Source: Paralithodes platypus
Lineage: Eukaryota > Arthropoda > Malacostraca > Decapoda > Lithodidae
Assembly: GCA_032716605.1 (NCBI GenBank)
Contig: CM064495.1
Coordinates: 23,670,586 to 23,734,585, forward strand
Direction: 5' to 3'
DNA length: 64,000 nucleotides
This document shows positions 43,541-55,154 of this stretch, in pieces. The first letter of the stretch is position 1; each line of letters opens with the position of its first letter. The position numbers and the translations under genes were made by a program. Below the pieces are notes generated by a model, which ran no database searches, was not told the origin of the DNA, and worked only from the letters and a program-made list of their open reading frames with translations.

Positions 43541-44039
43541 TGTCAGATGTACGGCAGTACTTCTTTGATTTCCCATGGAATTATTTCTGCTTCCGTGGCC
43601 GGGGACCCTCGGAGAGTGCTGAACGTATTACCGAGGTAATCCTATCGGGCATGGAAGCATACATTCCATTCTCTTTCTGTCAGACTAATGCTAAAAATCT
43701 TGGTTTACTCACGCCTGTTCTACTGCTGTCCGCAATAAGGAGGAAGCATTCAAACGGTACCGACGCCTTAAAACTCAAGACTCTCATTCTTCCTATGTTT
43801 CTGCCCGGAATCAAGCCAAATCTGTTCTTCGACTTGCCAAACACTCTTTCATCAATAATAAAAGCACTGAACTATCCAACTCTAGCTCTTCCCAAGCTTT
43901 CTGGCATCTAGCCAAAAACCTCTCCAACAATTTATCTTCCTCGTCTTTCCCTCCCCTTTCCCACTCTGATGGCACAACCATCACTTCTTCCTCTGACAAA
44001 GCTAAACTCTTTGCTCAAACTTTTGCTAGAAACTCCACC

Positions 44040-45419
44040 TTGGATGATTCCGGTGCTATTCCTCCCTCTCCACCCTCCTCTCTCTTACTTATGCCTAATA
44101 TCCTAATCTCTTCCAAAGATGTACTTTCTACCCTCTCTGGGCTTAATACTAATAAGGCATACGGTCTGGATGGTGTTCCTCCTGTTGTTCTCAAAAACTG
44201 TGCTTCCGTGCTGACTCCCTGCCTAGGCAAACTTTTTCCTCTCTGTCTATCCTCTAACATCTTCCCTTCATGCTGGATGTTTGCTCACATTCAACCTGTC
44301 CCAAAGAAGGGTGACCGCTCTCAACCTTCCAACTATCGTCTAATTGCTCTCATCTCTTGTCTTTCTAAAGTTTTTGAAACTATTCTTGCTTCCAAATTTC
44401 TTAAGCATTTCTCTTCTCATAATCTGCTCTCAGATCGCCAGTATGGCTTCCTTAAGGGTCGCTCTACTGGTCATCTTCTTTCATATCTTACTAACTCTTG
44501 GTCATCCTCCTTTCGGGACTTCGGTGAGACTTTTTCTATTGCACTAGACATATCGAAAGCCTTCGATAAAGTCTGGTACAAATCTTTAATTTATAAACTA
44601 CCCTCCTTCGGTTTCTATCCCTCCATCTGTGCCTTTGTCTCTAACTTCCTTTCCGGCCGTTCCATAGCCGCGGTTGTGGATGGCCATCCTTCACTTCCTC
44701 ACCCTATAAACTCCGGTGTTCCTCAGGGCTCTGTCCTATCTCCTATTCTCTTTTTAATTTTTATAAATTATCCCAACTGTACCTCAATTCCCATCCATTC
44801 ATACGCAGACGACTCAACCTTACACTACCCCATTAGTTTTTCAGAACGCCCCAGCCACCAATCCCTCAACGACAAACGTAATGAAGCCATAGAACTCTTA
44901 AATTCTGATCTAAATACTATCTCCAATTGGGGCAGAGAAAACCTTGTTACCTTTAATGCTTCCAAAACCCAATTTCTCCATCTATCTACCCGTAAGGAAC
45001 TCCCAGCGGACTATCCCTTATTCTTCAACAATACAAAAATCAATCCTTCATCTTCTCTCAATATTCTTGGTGTCTCTTTTTCTTCTGCTCTCAGTTGGAA
45101 GGACCATATTACCAGTCTTGCTAAGGCAGCCTCCCAGAAGCTGGGTGTGCTCAACCGCCTTAGGAGGTTCTTTTCCCCTGCACAGCTTCTTGCTCTGTAC
45201 AGGGGCATAGTGCGTCCTTGTATTGAGTATTGTTCACATGTGTGGGGAGGTTCCTCTCACACCGCTCTCCTAGACAAAGTTGAAAGGAAGGCCTTTCGTA
45301 TCATTAACTCCTGTCCACTCACCAACTCTCTGCAATCTCTCTCTCTCCGACGCAATGTTGCATCTCTCTCGCTATTCTATCGCTACTATAATAATCAGTG
45401 TTCCTCAGAGCTTTCCCAG
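44040..45419 (+). pseudogene. L-A reverse transcriptase (460 codons)
   Basis: One open frame holds the whole RT: SGLNTNKAYGLDGVPPVVLK (33-52), QPSNYRLIALISCLSKVFE (95-113), RQYGFLKGRSTG (133-144), SIALDISKAFDKVW (166-179), NSGVPQGSVLSPILFL (224-239), HSYADDSTLHY (253-263) with catalytic Asp 257-258, GRENLVTFNASKTQFLHLS and LGVLNRLRRFFSPAQLLALYRG. The apparent start is internal; homology continues upstream out of frame. The stop is not original: the inserted element begins TAG directly after the CAG codon at 45417-45419. RT motifs are intact, but FINYPN lacks the usual Asp-Leu-Leu, a 6-bp deletion. Confidence 0.9.
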
Positions 45420-46458
45420 TAGTCCGGGAGCAACCCTACCAAATTGTTAATTTCCGTCGTCCATGTAAGTGAAGGTAAAAAATAATTTCAAATTACTAAT
45501 TAGAAAAATAGACAACTTCGAAATATATGTACCTTAACTAAATATATGGGGGCATTCACATACAAAATATATTATTTTTTAGACTGTTGCCATTTGAGCA
45601 AATTCGTCTTCCCTTTTAATTCGTAACAATTCTAATTTCTACATTATTTGATTTTTACAGTACTGCCATTTTTGACCAAATAAACTGTGTATCATAACAA
45701 TTGTCTTGTAGTTTACAATTAACCTATATTCAAATAACTTTGTGAAAATTAAATAATTGTGTTACCACTGTTTTGGCTACGAAAACTCCAGATGAAGCAC
45801 AGCCATATGTGCGGAGCTGTCCGTAAGCCACGTGCGTGGCTTAAGGACACCTCCGCACGTATGGCAGTCAGTATGTACGACTCAGTAGTAGCAGGTTAGT
45901 ACCGCTCCGCACCCAAGTCGGGTACTGAAGGGTACTAAACAAAGAGGTCCTTTCTTACACTACCTGCCTTGCGGATTGGACCGCTCCGCAATAGTAGGAA
46001 GGGTAATAAATACAGCAGATATTTATTATACGCCACCTGCCTTGCAGATTGGATCCAGGAGGCTACAATTATACTGCTTCAGTCACCCATAATAAGTAAT
46101 AACAAACCGTTTTCATCTATATTTAATTTAACTAATATCTTAAAACATTAAAAATAGCGTCTTCAAATGTAGCTAATTAGTTATGCTAAAATATTATCTA
46201 CAAAACTGTAATACAAAAACGCAACATTCACAAGTAATTAGGAATTTAAATTAAAGAAATGTTTTGAGGGGTAACTAAAATATTCAAAATAGTTTTTCCC
46301 ATATATCTCTTAAATAAAATACATTTCGAAGTTACGATTTGTGCATTATATGTCTAAAAATTATACTCTTTCTATATAACTTTACAAATTTCAGTCACAA
46401 TGGTATGGATGAGGTTGATTTTATCTAGACACAATTTGCGGCCTTTGCTCCCGGACTA
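45420..46458. mobile_element. CAG-flanked DNA element with TIR TAGTCCGGGAGCAA (PIF/Harbinger-like)
   Basis: A perfect 14-bp TIR (45420-45433 and 46445-46458) with a further shared CAAATTG inside. CAG at 45417-45419 and 46459-46461 is the target duplication; removing the element restores the L-A frame as Ser-Gln-Leu-Ile-Pro-Pro-Pro. A 3-bp CWG duplication is typical of PIF/Harbinger. 1039 bp, AT-rich, no transposase. The centre has a strong hairpin (45800-45867) and a short direct repeat of ACCTGCCTTGCRGATTGGA. Confidence 0.8.
45800..45867. other. Strong hairpin inside the CAG-flanked element
   Basis: The arm CAGCCATATGTGCGGAGCTG plus TCCGTAAGCCACG pairs with TGCGTGGCTTAAGGACACCT plus CCGCACGTATGGCAG, about 32 bp per arm with four or five mismatches and almost no loop. 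It is GC-richer than the surrounding element. Confidence 0.7.
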
Positions 46459-46462
46459 CAGT

Positions 46463-46775
46463 TAATACCACCTCCTTTACGTAGGGCACGTGGTACCCAT
46501 CTTGCAACTCAATCCCACCCCTACTCTGTGCAACTCTCCAACCCGAGAGTGAAAAAACTCTCAAACTTTCTTCTACTCAACAGCTGAGCTCTGGAACTCT
46601 CTCCCAGAATCAGTCTTTCCCTCTTCCTATGACTTAAATTGCTTCAAACTCCGTGTGTCTAGGCATTTTGGCTCGAACGTCCCTTGATTTTGGCCCTGTC
46701 ACTCTTTCAACTATGGGGGAGGCACTCGCTATAGTCAGTTCTGCCTTTTGCCTCCCTCAATCACATAGAAAAAAT
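46463..46775 (+). pseudogene. L-A ORF2 C-terminus and 3' UTR
   Basis: It continues the frame interrupted at 45419: IPPPLRRARGTHLATQSHP, YSVQLSNP, then SFPSSYDLNCFKLRV and a 3' UTR (GGCTCGAACGTCCCTTGATT, GGGGGAGGCACTCGC) ending in a short A-rich tail. Also present at 20196-20395 (plus) and 20946-21252 (minus). Confidence 0.85.
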
Positions 46776-46790
46776 ACATAGAAATAATAA

Positions 46791-47390
46791 AACCACAAAA
46801 CTCTACGGTCACCCATATCATCTTTCACTATTAATGTCGAATATTTAAGCCAGTGTCCCACGAGCACTTTAGCGGCGGATGTATCGGAACCACAGTATCC
46901 GAGCAAAACAGTAGCTAACAATGAGTCTGCAAAATGACAATATTGGCAATTTGTCTTACGGTATTTTGTACCTTTGAGCTCCTAATCATGTACAGACCAA
47001 AACAATAAACGGCAAAATCCATCAAAATTATATGGAAACTTGAAGCGGATTCAAAGCCTTGATATATGTGGCTGATATACTTATTCGTGTAATGCACCAT
47101 TAATAAAAAAAAAATTCCCCTGAATGTCAAAACTGTTCATCATTGCTTCCAATCAACTTTGAATGATCCTATTAGTTGATCACGCAAATGGACTCTACAA
47201 CTGATTCATGTGTATTTTTTGCCCACCATAAAACTATCTGATGTATGCTGTAGACAAAAGTATACTACCTTTGGTAAGCTAACCTAGATTTGTCTTGGAT
47301 AGTATTAAATAAACGCACAAAGGGAACATATAGAGATATAGCCACAAACAAACCCTTCAAAGCCTAGACTATATTATCTAGACCCCCCCC
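46791..47390. other. AT-rich gene-free stretch
   Basis: 46855-46900 (CCCACGAGCACTTTAGCGGC) is an inverted relative of 60795-60832, suggesting a shared MITE end. Nothing coding. Confidence 0.45.
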
Positions 47391-47497
47391 CCCTCTCTCT
47401 CTCTCGCTCTCTCACACACACACACTTTCTTTATCTTTCTGTAAATATGGACAACGACAAGAGACACACCTTCAAAACTGAGACTATTCTTCCTCCC

Positions 47498-47566
<69 letters not shown>
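47385..47566. repeat. Poly-C and (CT)n microsatellites
   Basis: C9, then CT (47394-47412), CA, and a 66-bp CT run (47501-47566) that abuts the 5' end of LINE L-C. Arg/Glu and Leu/Ser open frames here are artefacts. Confidence 0.95.
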
Positions 47567-47568
<2 letters not shown>

Positions 47569-47897
47569 ATATTCTAGATTTTGTGTTCACCTGCACTGAA
47601 GAAGAAATTGTGACCAGCTAATCTGTTGGGAATCACTTGGAGGTAGTGACCACAATCTAGTTAGGTTCTCTCTTTGCACCTTTAGCAATAGACCCACCAA
47701 TCCTCAGAGTACAAAACTAGATTTCCGTTGTGCACATTTTGAAGGTCTTTGGGGAAGCTTATCCCAGATCAGACTTGAGGGTGAGGATGTTAATGCAATT
47801 TGGGGCTCATTCAAAGAGCAGTTGATGGATTCACAAGCTGCATTCGTTCCTACTAAACTTACCAAATCAGGCTCACCTCAACCAAAATGGTTTACAA

Positions 47898-48978
47898 GTG
47901 ACATATCTCCAGCAATTAGAAACAGAAAGATTGCATAGAGAACGGCCAAAAGAAGTAAGGACCAAAAAATATATAGATTCCTTCAAATATATGTGTAGGA
48001 GAGTGAAATCCCTTATAAAGGAAGCAAAGCGGAATGAAGAAATCAGGATTGCAACCCTCTGCAAAGAGGGTCCTAAAGAGTTCTTCACCTATGTGAACAG
48101 CAGGAAGCCATTCAAAAGTAGCATTGGACCTCTAAATGATCCAATAGTGGGAGGCACTCATTACAGGCAACCTGCATTTTTGTCTCCTTCATACACATAG
48201 GAAAAACAAAAAATACAAACCTCTGACAATGATATAGCTACATCACTAAATGACAATTTTGCCTCAGTATTTAAATGGGAAAATACCAGTAACATGCCAG
48301 GTCCAGGACAATAACGTGAAGGTGAAGTTCTTAGCAGAATTAGATGTACCCCAGAGGAGGTAGCAAAAAGAATAGAAAAGTTAAATAGGTTCAAGTCATC
48401 AGACCCCGATAGCTTTCTTCCCCGAGTAGTACAAAAAGAAATCGCTCCTTTCTTGGCAGAAATCTTCAATAAATCACTAGAAAATTGAGAGGTTCCTGAA
48501 GACTGGAAACTGGCCACTGTGACCCCAATCATTAAGAAGGGATCATGAGTGTCCCAAGAATTATCGGCTAATTAGCTTGACTTCTACCATAGTAAAATTC
48601 TTTGAAGAAATACTAGTAGACAAGATAGTTGACTGCCTGGAAATCCACAACTTAGAATACAGATTCCCAACATGGATTTAGGCAACACCGATCATGTCTT
48701 CCCAATTTGCTGGAATTTTTCCATGAAATGCTGAGTAAGTATTCCAAAAGTAGAGCCATAAACATCCTTTACTTAGATTTTCAAAAAGCTTTTGACAAAG
48801 TGCCTCATTGCAGGTTAATGTCAAAAGTGACTGCACTAAATATCAATACAGAGGTCACAAATTGGGTAGAAAGTTGGCTAACAGGTACACAGCAACGAGT
48901 GGTAATCAATGGCATTTCTACTGAGTGGACTCTGGAGTTCCACAGGGATCTGTCCTTGGCTCACTTCTGTTTATCCAT
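47898..48978 (+). pseudogene. L-C RT N-terminal half (broken)
   Basis: Frames at 47898-48200 and 48707-48982 plus broken pieces between them. Motifs seen: [86 protein letters not shown] (first catalytic Asp) and NWVESWLTGTQQRVVING. It ends in SLLFIH where the nuclease element begins. Confidence 0.85.
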
Positions 48979-48979
48979 A

Positions 48980-51900
48980 TAGAGTAGTGGGGTTTCTGAA
49001 AAATGTGAATGTTAGGAGCATTTTTAGGTAAAAGTTGGGAACCAGACTTTTTAGCATATTTCAGGTATGCTGAATTCGATAAACCCGGTTCCCAAGCGAA
49101 ATTTTGAGTTTTTGACCATCTAATTTGCATAAACAAAATGGCCGCCAAATTGGAAATTTTTGACACTTCATGAACCATTTTCTCCAATATCTCTCTACCT
49201 AGGCAAGCAAAAATGACAAATAAAGTGTCTATACTTATGTTTTGAGGGTCAGAGAATGTGATTAAGGCATCTTTAAAGTGATTAGAACCAGAGCAGACAG
49301 CAGTAGGGTATTTGCCCATAATTCTTGCTCCTGCTCACGAGTTAGATACGCTAAATACAGTTGTGAAGAGGTGCATGGCGATATCTTCACATTTCGGACA
49401 GGAGCATACAGTCCTTACAGTGGACCAAGCCTTATACTGCAAACTCATGGAACTGAAGTGGTCTGTGGAAGAATATCGGGATAAATTAATCCCTCGCCTT
49501 GGTGGACTTCATACCGCGATGAACTTCCTGAAGGCTATAGGAGATCACATGGCTGGATCTGGTTTAGCTGAAGTGTGGCTAGAGAGTGGACTGCTTGGGG
49601 AGGGTGCTGTGCAGCTTGTCCTGTCAGGAAAAGCGTACAATAAGGCTATGAGAGCTCACAAACTTACTTTGCAAGCTCTTTGGCGGCTTTTGTTGCCAAC
49701 ATTTCTCCTGTTTGCTGCAGAGTCAGACAAGGAATACCATGATGAAGTTTCTGCGATAGCTGCTGATGACAATCCCGAAAGAATTCCAGAGCTGATAAGA
49801 TGTCTGAAGCAGGAACGGTTTCACAATCTTCTGAAAGGTTTCATAGCAAGTAAATCTGATGATGTGAACTTTGTCTTCTGGTGGAACTATATGGACATGG
49901 TCTCAATACTGTTGTAGTTCACTCCAGCTCAGCGTGATGGAATCTGGGACCTTCATCTCCACTCCTTCAGTCTGATGTTGCCATACTTCATGCGGTATGA
50001 CCACCTGAACTATGCAAGATGGGGTACAGTGTATATAGCCGAGATGAACCAACTACCAGAATCCGTGTTATCAGAGTTTCAAAGGGGCAACTTTGTTGTA
50101 AAACGTTCTGTTCAAAAGTTCAACCAAGTAGATCCAGACCAAGCCATGGAGTGGATAAATGGTACAGGAAAGAAAGCAGGTGGAATCATTGGCATCACAA
50201 AGACAACATCAGCGCTTTGTAGATGGACCCTTTCGTATAATATGAGGTCTCACATTGCAGCTGAAACGCATGCAATGTACAACAACTGTCCTGGTAGTGC
50301 ACGTGTTCACAATGAAGCTACCAAATCACGGCAAAAGCGGGACAACGATGACGAGATGGCATTGCTCTCAGCCTTCCAGGGATTCAAGGTTTTTGCATCG
50401 GTTTCACCAGCGTCATTGCAGAATCTGGCCACAAAAGACCTAGCAACAGAGGCAATCCAAAACTCATTACTTTGTGCCAAAGAACTCGGACAAGAAAAAG
50501 TGAATACATTCGTTGAGGAGAGGATGATTGTACCTGAGCAAGGTGACAAGCCAGATGTCAGAATCCATGCACCCCTACACAGGAGTAATGCCAAACCGTT
50601 TGCATCTCTGTATGAAGTGGTCAAAGACAATAAAGAGAAAGACAAGAGAACTATCCTGAAGGCAGATAGAAACGTGCTTCAACGCCTTCTTACTGCCTAT
50701 GAGGCAGGTCGTCCAGTTGACTTGCCAGCTGTCCTAAAGCACGAGCTTCTGCCAGTTCCTGTATCACTCGCTGAAATGAATGGTACACTCCGCACTGGAA
50801 ATAAGTCCATACTGGCAGATAAGTTAACGGAAGACATAATCTGCCCTGAAGCTATTGAACTTCACGACTCATCATCCTGCCTAATCATTGATGGACAAGC
50901 ACTGGTGGTTGCTCTGGGAAAGCCTGACAATGCAATGACCTTTGGGGATTTGGCCGACACATACGTAAGAGCAGTATTAAAGGCAGGTTCTAACTATCAA
51001 CGGGTAGACATTGTGTTCGACAGATATAGAGAAGAGACAATCAAGGGTGGTACGAGGACACGACGCACGAAAGCAGATCGACCAATCAGACGAATTGTTG
51101 AGGGACGTGATGTGCCTCTTCCAAAAAAATGGACTAACTTTGTGTCGCTCCCTGCTAATAAAGCTGATCTTGCAAATTTCCTGTCTGAGGAACTGTGTTC
51201 TCAGGCACCTGATGATAAGGAGATTGTAGTTGCCGGGGGATTCAGAGAAGAAATTGAGGTTAGGTCATCAAAGACAATCGCTGATTTGACTCAACTGAGA
51301 GCCACACATGAAAAAGCTGACACAAGGTTGGTGTTACATGCTGTGCACAGCCAGTTCAATACAGTTGTTGTGTCATCAAGAGACACTGATGTTCTCGTGC
51401 TTTTGGTTTCCCACTTCCCACGTGTACAATGTGAACACCTCTGGATGATGTCTGGTACCACCAAGAAAAGGCGATATATACCCATTGATGCAGTTTTCAA
51501 CAACCTACCAAGAGATTCAACAACAACTCTTTTACCATTTCATGCATTAACCGGGTGCGACACCACCTCCTACATCGCAAATCACACCAAAAGGTCATCA
51601 TGGAAAGTCTTCAAACAGCACCATCTATTGCTCATAAACTTGGGAATCGGTGAACTCACAGAGGAGACCATTCGATCTTCAGAAACGTTTGTCTGCAGAA
51701 TATATGATGTGCACAAAACAAACTCTGTTGATGCAGCAAGGCATATACTGTTCTCAAAGACTGTCAAACCAGAAGCAATGCCACCAACACGTGATGCTCT
51801 CCGCTTCCATTTGATGCGAGTACACTATCAAGCAATGATTTGGAGAAATGCTCACTGTGCTGTACCTGAGCTTCCTGCACCCACAGACATGGGATGGAAA

Positions 51901-52564
51901 CATGGCGATTCAGGACTACAACCCATTCTGATGTCATTGAGTCCGATCCCACAAAGTTGCCTGGAAATTATTTCATGTGCCTGCCAGAAACAATGCAGGA
52001 CGCGTCGGTGCAAATGCCGCAAATCCGGGTTACGATGCACAGCAATGTGTTCATGTCAGCAACAGAGTGATGATCAAACTCCTTGTATTGCATGAATATG
52101 GTCTACTCCAATAAATAGTTCAGGTGAGTGACAGATATTGCCCTGTTTTGCCTGCATAAGCATCAAGGAGTATCTTGGGGTAAAGTTGGGAACCATTGAT
52201 TTTTCTCTAATGACAGCCGCTAATATGTATATTAAAGTCTAGGCTTATTACTGATTCCTTTAAAAATGCCTCAGTGACATTCCCTGACCCTCAAAACATA
52301 GGTATAGATGCTTCACTTGTGATATTTGCTTGCCTAGTTAGAGAGATATTGGAGAAAATGGTTCAAGAAGTGTCAAAAATTTCCAATTTGGCGGCCATTT
52401 TGTTTATGCAAATTAGACGGTCAAAACTCAAAATTTCGCTTGGGAACCGGGTTTATCGAATTCGGCATGCCTGAATTATGCTAAAAAGTCTGGTTCCCAA
52501 CTTTTACCCAAAAATGCTCCTTGATTCTTATAGAGGGCCTTTTTTAGGAAATCCCACTATACTA
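48980..52564 (+). mobile_element. 3.6-kb inverted-repeat element encoding a FEN/PIN-like nuclease
   Basis: Long TIRs of about 300 bp (48980-49282 and 52263-52564, roughly 90 percent identical) begin TAGAGTAGTGGGGTTTC and, inverted from the right, TAGTATAGTGGGATTTC. They share blocks such as GTTGGGAACCAGACTTTTTA and AACCCGGTTCCCAAGCGAAA. ATA flanks both ends (48977-48979, 52565-52567), a possible 3-bp duplication. The element splits the RT of LINE L-C between codons of the SLLF-I-YVND motif. Between the TIRs is a single long gene (49282-52095). No known transposase motif is visible, so superfamily assignment is open. Confidence 0.85.
49282..52095 (+). pseudogene. Large FEN/PIN-like nuclease with C-terminal CXC domain (one in-frame stop)
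   Basis: The frame opens at the inner edge of the left TIR (no ATG before 49375) and runs 938 codons with one TAG at 49915-49917. Both parts are in phase, and the protein pattern continues across the stop. N-terminal part: YLPIILAPAHELDTLNTV, VDQALYCKLMELKW, GGLHTAMNFLKAIG. Numbering from ATG 49975: HLNYARWGTVYIAEM (10-24), FVVKRS (40-45). A FEN/XPG-like acidic set follows: LIIDGQAL (Asp306), IVFDRY (Asp349), HEKADTRLVLHA (Glu446, Asp449), SSRDTDVLVLLV (Asp470, Asp472) and ALTGCDTTS (Asp529), matching the order of metal-binding acids in the FEN1/PIN fold. The C-terminus (668-704) is a CXC-type cysteine cluster (CAC-x3-C-x4-C-x-C-x6-C-x3-C-x-C). AATAAA lies at about 52110. I recall many similar hypothetical proteins in invertebrates and fish but no assigned function. 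N-terminally incomplete here. Confidence 0.8.
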
Positions 52565-53410
52565 ATATGTCAATGACATCGATATTGGTCAGTTGAGTGT
52601 GATCTCTACGTTTGCAGATGACATAAAGCTTCGAATGAATTTGAAGGACATCCAAAGGGGTTGAACAGCTCAGTATGGACCTTAACACACTGGGTGAATG
52701 GTCGGAGACATGGCAGATGCCTCTAAACTTGGATAAGTGCAAGGTAATGCATATCGGCCAAGCAAACCTAAAGTCAAGCTATTCGCTATTGGGAATGCCT
52801 CTGGAAGTGACTGACTTGGAAAAGGATTTGGGTGTTCTAATTAGCAGTGACCTAAAGTTTTCCAACTGGTCAGTGCATTGAAGTAGAAAAGAAAGCTCGG
52901 AAATTATTGGGCCATATTTAGAGGCAATCTAAATAAAGAAATACGGGAATAGTCCTCATATTTTACAGCGCTCAGATACGGCCTCTCCTGGAGTATTCTG
53001 TTCAATTCTGTTCTCCAGCATTCAGGAAAGATATAGAGCGACTGGAAAGAGTACAAACAAGGGCTACAAAGCTTATTCCATCGATTAGAAGACTGAGTTA
53101 TGAAGATCGGTTGAGAGCTTTTGATCTCTTTCCATTGGAGACACACAGACTACGCGGTCAGCTCATTGAAGTTTTTAAAATACCTAATGGGTTTGACAAT
53201 GTAGATTATAGCAAATTTTTTAGCCCCCAAAAGAATACAATATGCAACCATGGGTGGAAATTAGAAATTAAAAGGTTCAGCACTAGTATTTGTGGAAACC
53301 TTTTCACATATAAGATCAGTTTCACCTGGAACAAACTTCAGTAAGAAGTTGTAAGCAGTTCTTCATTGGAGCAGTTCAAGAAGAGAGTAGATAGTATTTT
53401 GCACACTCTG
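52565..53410 (+). pseudogene. L-C RT palm, thumb and C-terminus (broken)
   Basis: YVNDIDIGQ and TFADDIKLRM (catalytic Asp pair near 52614-52622), LNTLGEWSETWQMPLNLDKCKVMHI (52680-52755), DLGVLISSDLKFSN, then frameshifts. LERVQTRATKLIPSI-like and FPLETHRLRGQLIEVFK (53120-53180) and TWNKLQ (53330) are the C-terminal landmarks of CR1-like RTs. Confidence 0.85.
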
Positions 53411-54905
53411 TAATGAGTGTAGTGCACTAAACAATCTTTCTCCTAACACTTCGGGGGTCTGCCCGGAATGGACCACAAAGTCTCTGAGATACAAACTATT
53501 CCTAATAACTCCTTGTAACTCTCTCCCCTACACGTTACCGTTCCTGTACATATGAGGGTTGGTGAGGCTGTAAGGATGTTCTGTTCTATATATAGCTCCT
53601 CTCTCTTTCTCTATACCTCTCCCTCAATACATCTATAGGGAAGAATATAGACAACCTCTTTATAGCATGTCATGTCATATTCTTCATGTTGTCATCCATC
53701 ATGCACTTCACGGCATATACAAATGTATGTGTACTGTTTTAACGTTGCCAGTAAAGTGCTCTTCCCCATATGGTATTGTATCCATAATTTTAAATGTGAT
53801 TATTTTTTTCGAATATAATGGAATACACTACATATGAAACTGTAATTAATTTAATTGTATTTATGTACACAAGTTTTTTTTTTAAAGATAGGTATCTCTG
53901 AATACAGCTATTAATGTACAGCATTATCAGATAATTAATCTGTATTATTGTATATTTGTTCTTATGGCAAACAAAATGGTGTCAATTTCAATCAGTTCAT
54001 CCACGTTATCACAAGGTGGAGCTTGTAAAAATACCCATGTCAAAATTGAATTTAGTGTCAACTTTACACTCGTATACAACAGTGAGGCCGGTTACTCAAA
54101 TAGGGGTTATACATTATGATGTTCAGAGAGACTATGACCTATTACTTTTAACTTTATTAATGGCTTACATCATCATACGACCATACTCAAAATATGTGGT
54201 AGTCTATTCGTTATTCTATGTTAAACAGAAATATAGATCCCAACTTCTCCTAACTCAATAACTTAATCTTAGCATTTCGGTAGAGTCAAATAAAAAAATG
54301 AATGTGAAAAATGAGCAGCCTGTTTGTTCCAGCCCTCTCTGCATTACAAGTGGTTAAGGGTCATATTGTCAAGACTCGTCATGATAAATAGACTATAGCA
54401 GTAGTAAGGTATAGTTGCTTACATTAATTAGCAGTACATTCATATGATAAATTAATTGTATTATAACATAATTGTACTCTTGTAATTAAAATATACTATA
54501 TATACTTTCACACAGAACATGATGGAGTTGGTAGAATTCATGTTGGCAACATACATTGCTTGGAGTAGTACTGTCTCCAGAATTACAATGTCATATGTCA
54601 AGCTACAACGGTCATGGTGAGATGCAACGTCGTAAATGGAGACAGGTATAACATAGGGCGAGGTATATGAAATGGCGGCTACAAAAAAACTAATTGGTAC
54701 AATTCTCTCCGCCGAAGAGGAAGCTCTCACCTTCCCCATTCTTTTTACTCTGGTGTTCCTTTGGGTCAAAATTTCCACTAGCTCTTTTGTAAATATTCTG
54801 TTTTCTCTATATATTACTATCATACCAGCCTCTTAACTCTCTGTCTGTGGGTGTTAAAATAGAAGGTAATGGTTAGGCAGGGCAGTAAGGGTAGGTGAAA
54901 CATCA
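53411..54905. other. LINE 3' UTR remnant then AT-rich gene-free DNA
   Basis: 53411-53600 is probably L-C 3' UTR (CGGGGGTCTGCCCGGAATGG). The 101-codon frame at 53956-54261 and the 120-codon minus frame at 54823-54461 have no recognisable features. No gene is supported. Confidence 0.45.
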
Positions 54906-55154
54906 GTGTAGGAGTACAAAGGAGTACAAAGGAGTACAAAGGAAATCAAGTAACAACAGATCTAGTGACCCTTCTAGGCTGCTTGTCCTCCAAAACACTG
55001 AGGATCAAGTGTCCAAACAGTGGTTTAGAGTGGGTTAGGGAACATTGGAAAGGGAATTACTGCCCAGGAACTAATGTCCGTGGCAGGATTAGAAAGTTAG
55101 TAGGGGACAGATGGGTTAGTAACTGAGGGGGGGATAAAATAAAGTTATTCATTT

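Larger units (their letters stand above)
43545..46790 (+). mobile_element. LINE L-A copy 2, split by a CAG-flanked element
   Basis: 5'-truncated in the endonuclease-RT linker (43545, RQYFFDFPWNYFCFRGRGPS), RT to 45419, then the insertion 45420-46458, then the C-terminus and 3' UTR (46462-46775) ending CACATAGAAAAAATACATAG, the same end as the poly-A-tailed copy at 20941. Two frameshifts lie in 43700-43800. Best reference copy for L-A in this window. Confidence 0.9.
47567..53410 (+). mobile_element. CR1-like LINE (L-C) split by a nuclease-encoding element
   Basis: It starts at the end of the endonuclease (NHL...GGSDHNLVRFSL near 47625-47680), continues through the RT linker (47898-48180) and RT fingers (48350-48690), palm ([16 protein letters not shown] near 48770-48815), then SGVPQGSVLGSLLF (48925-48970). 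After the insertion 48980-52564 it resumes at YVNDIDIG and FADDIKLR (near 52610), thumb and C-terminus (52675-53400). Stops and frameshifts are numerous. The 5' end abuts a CT microsatellite. Confidence 0.85.
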
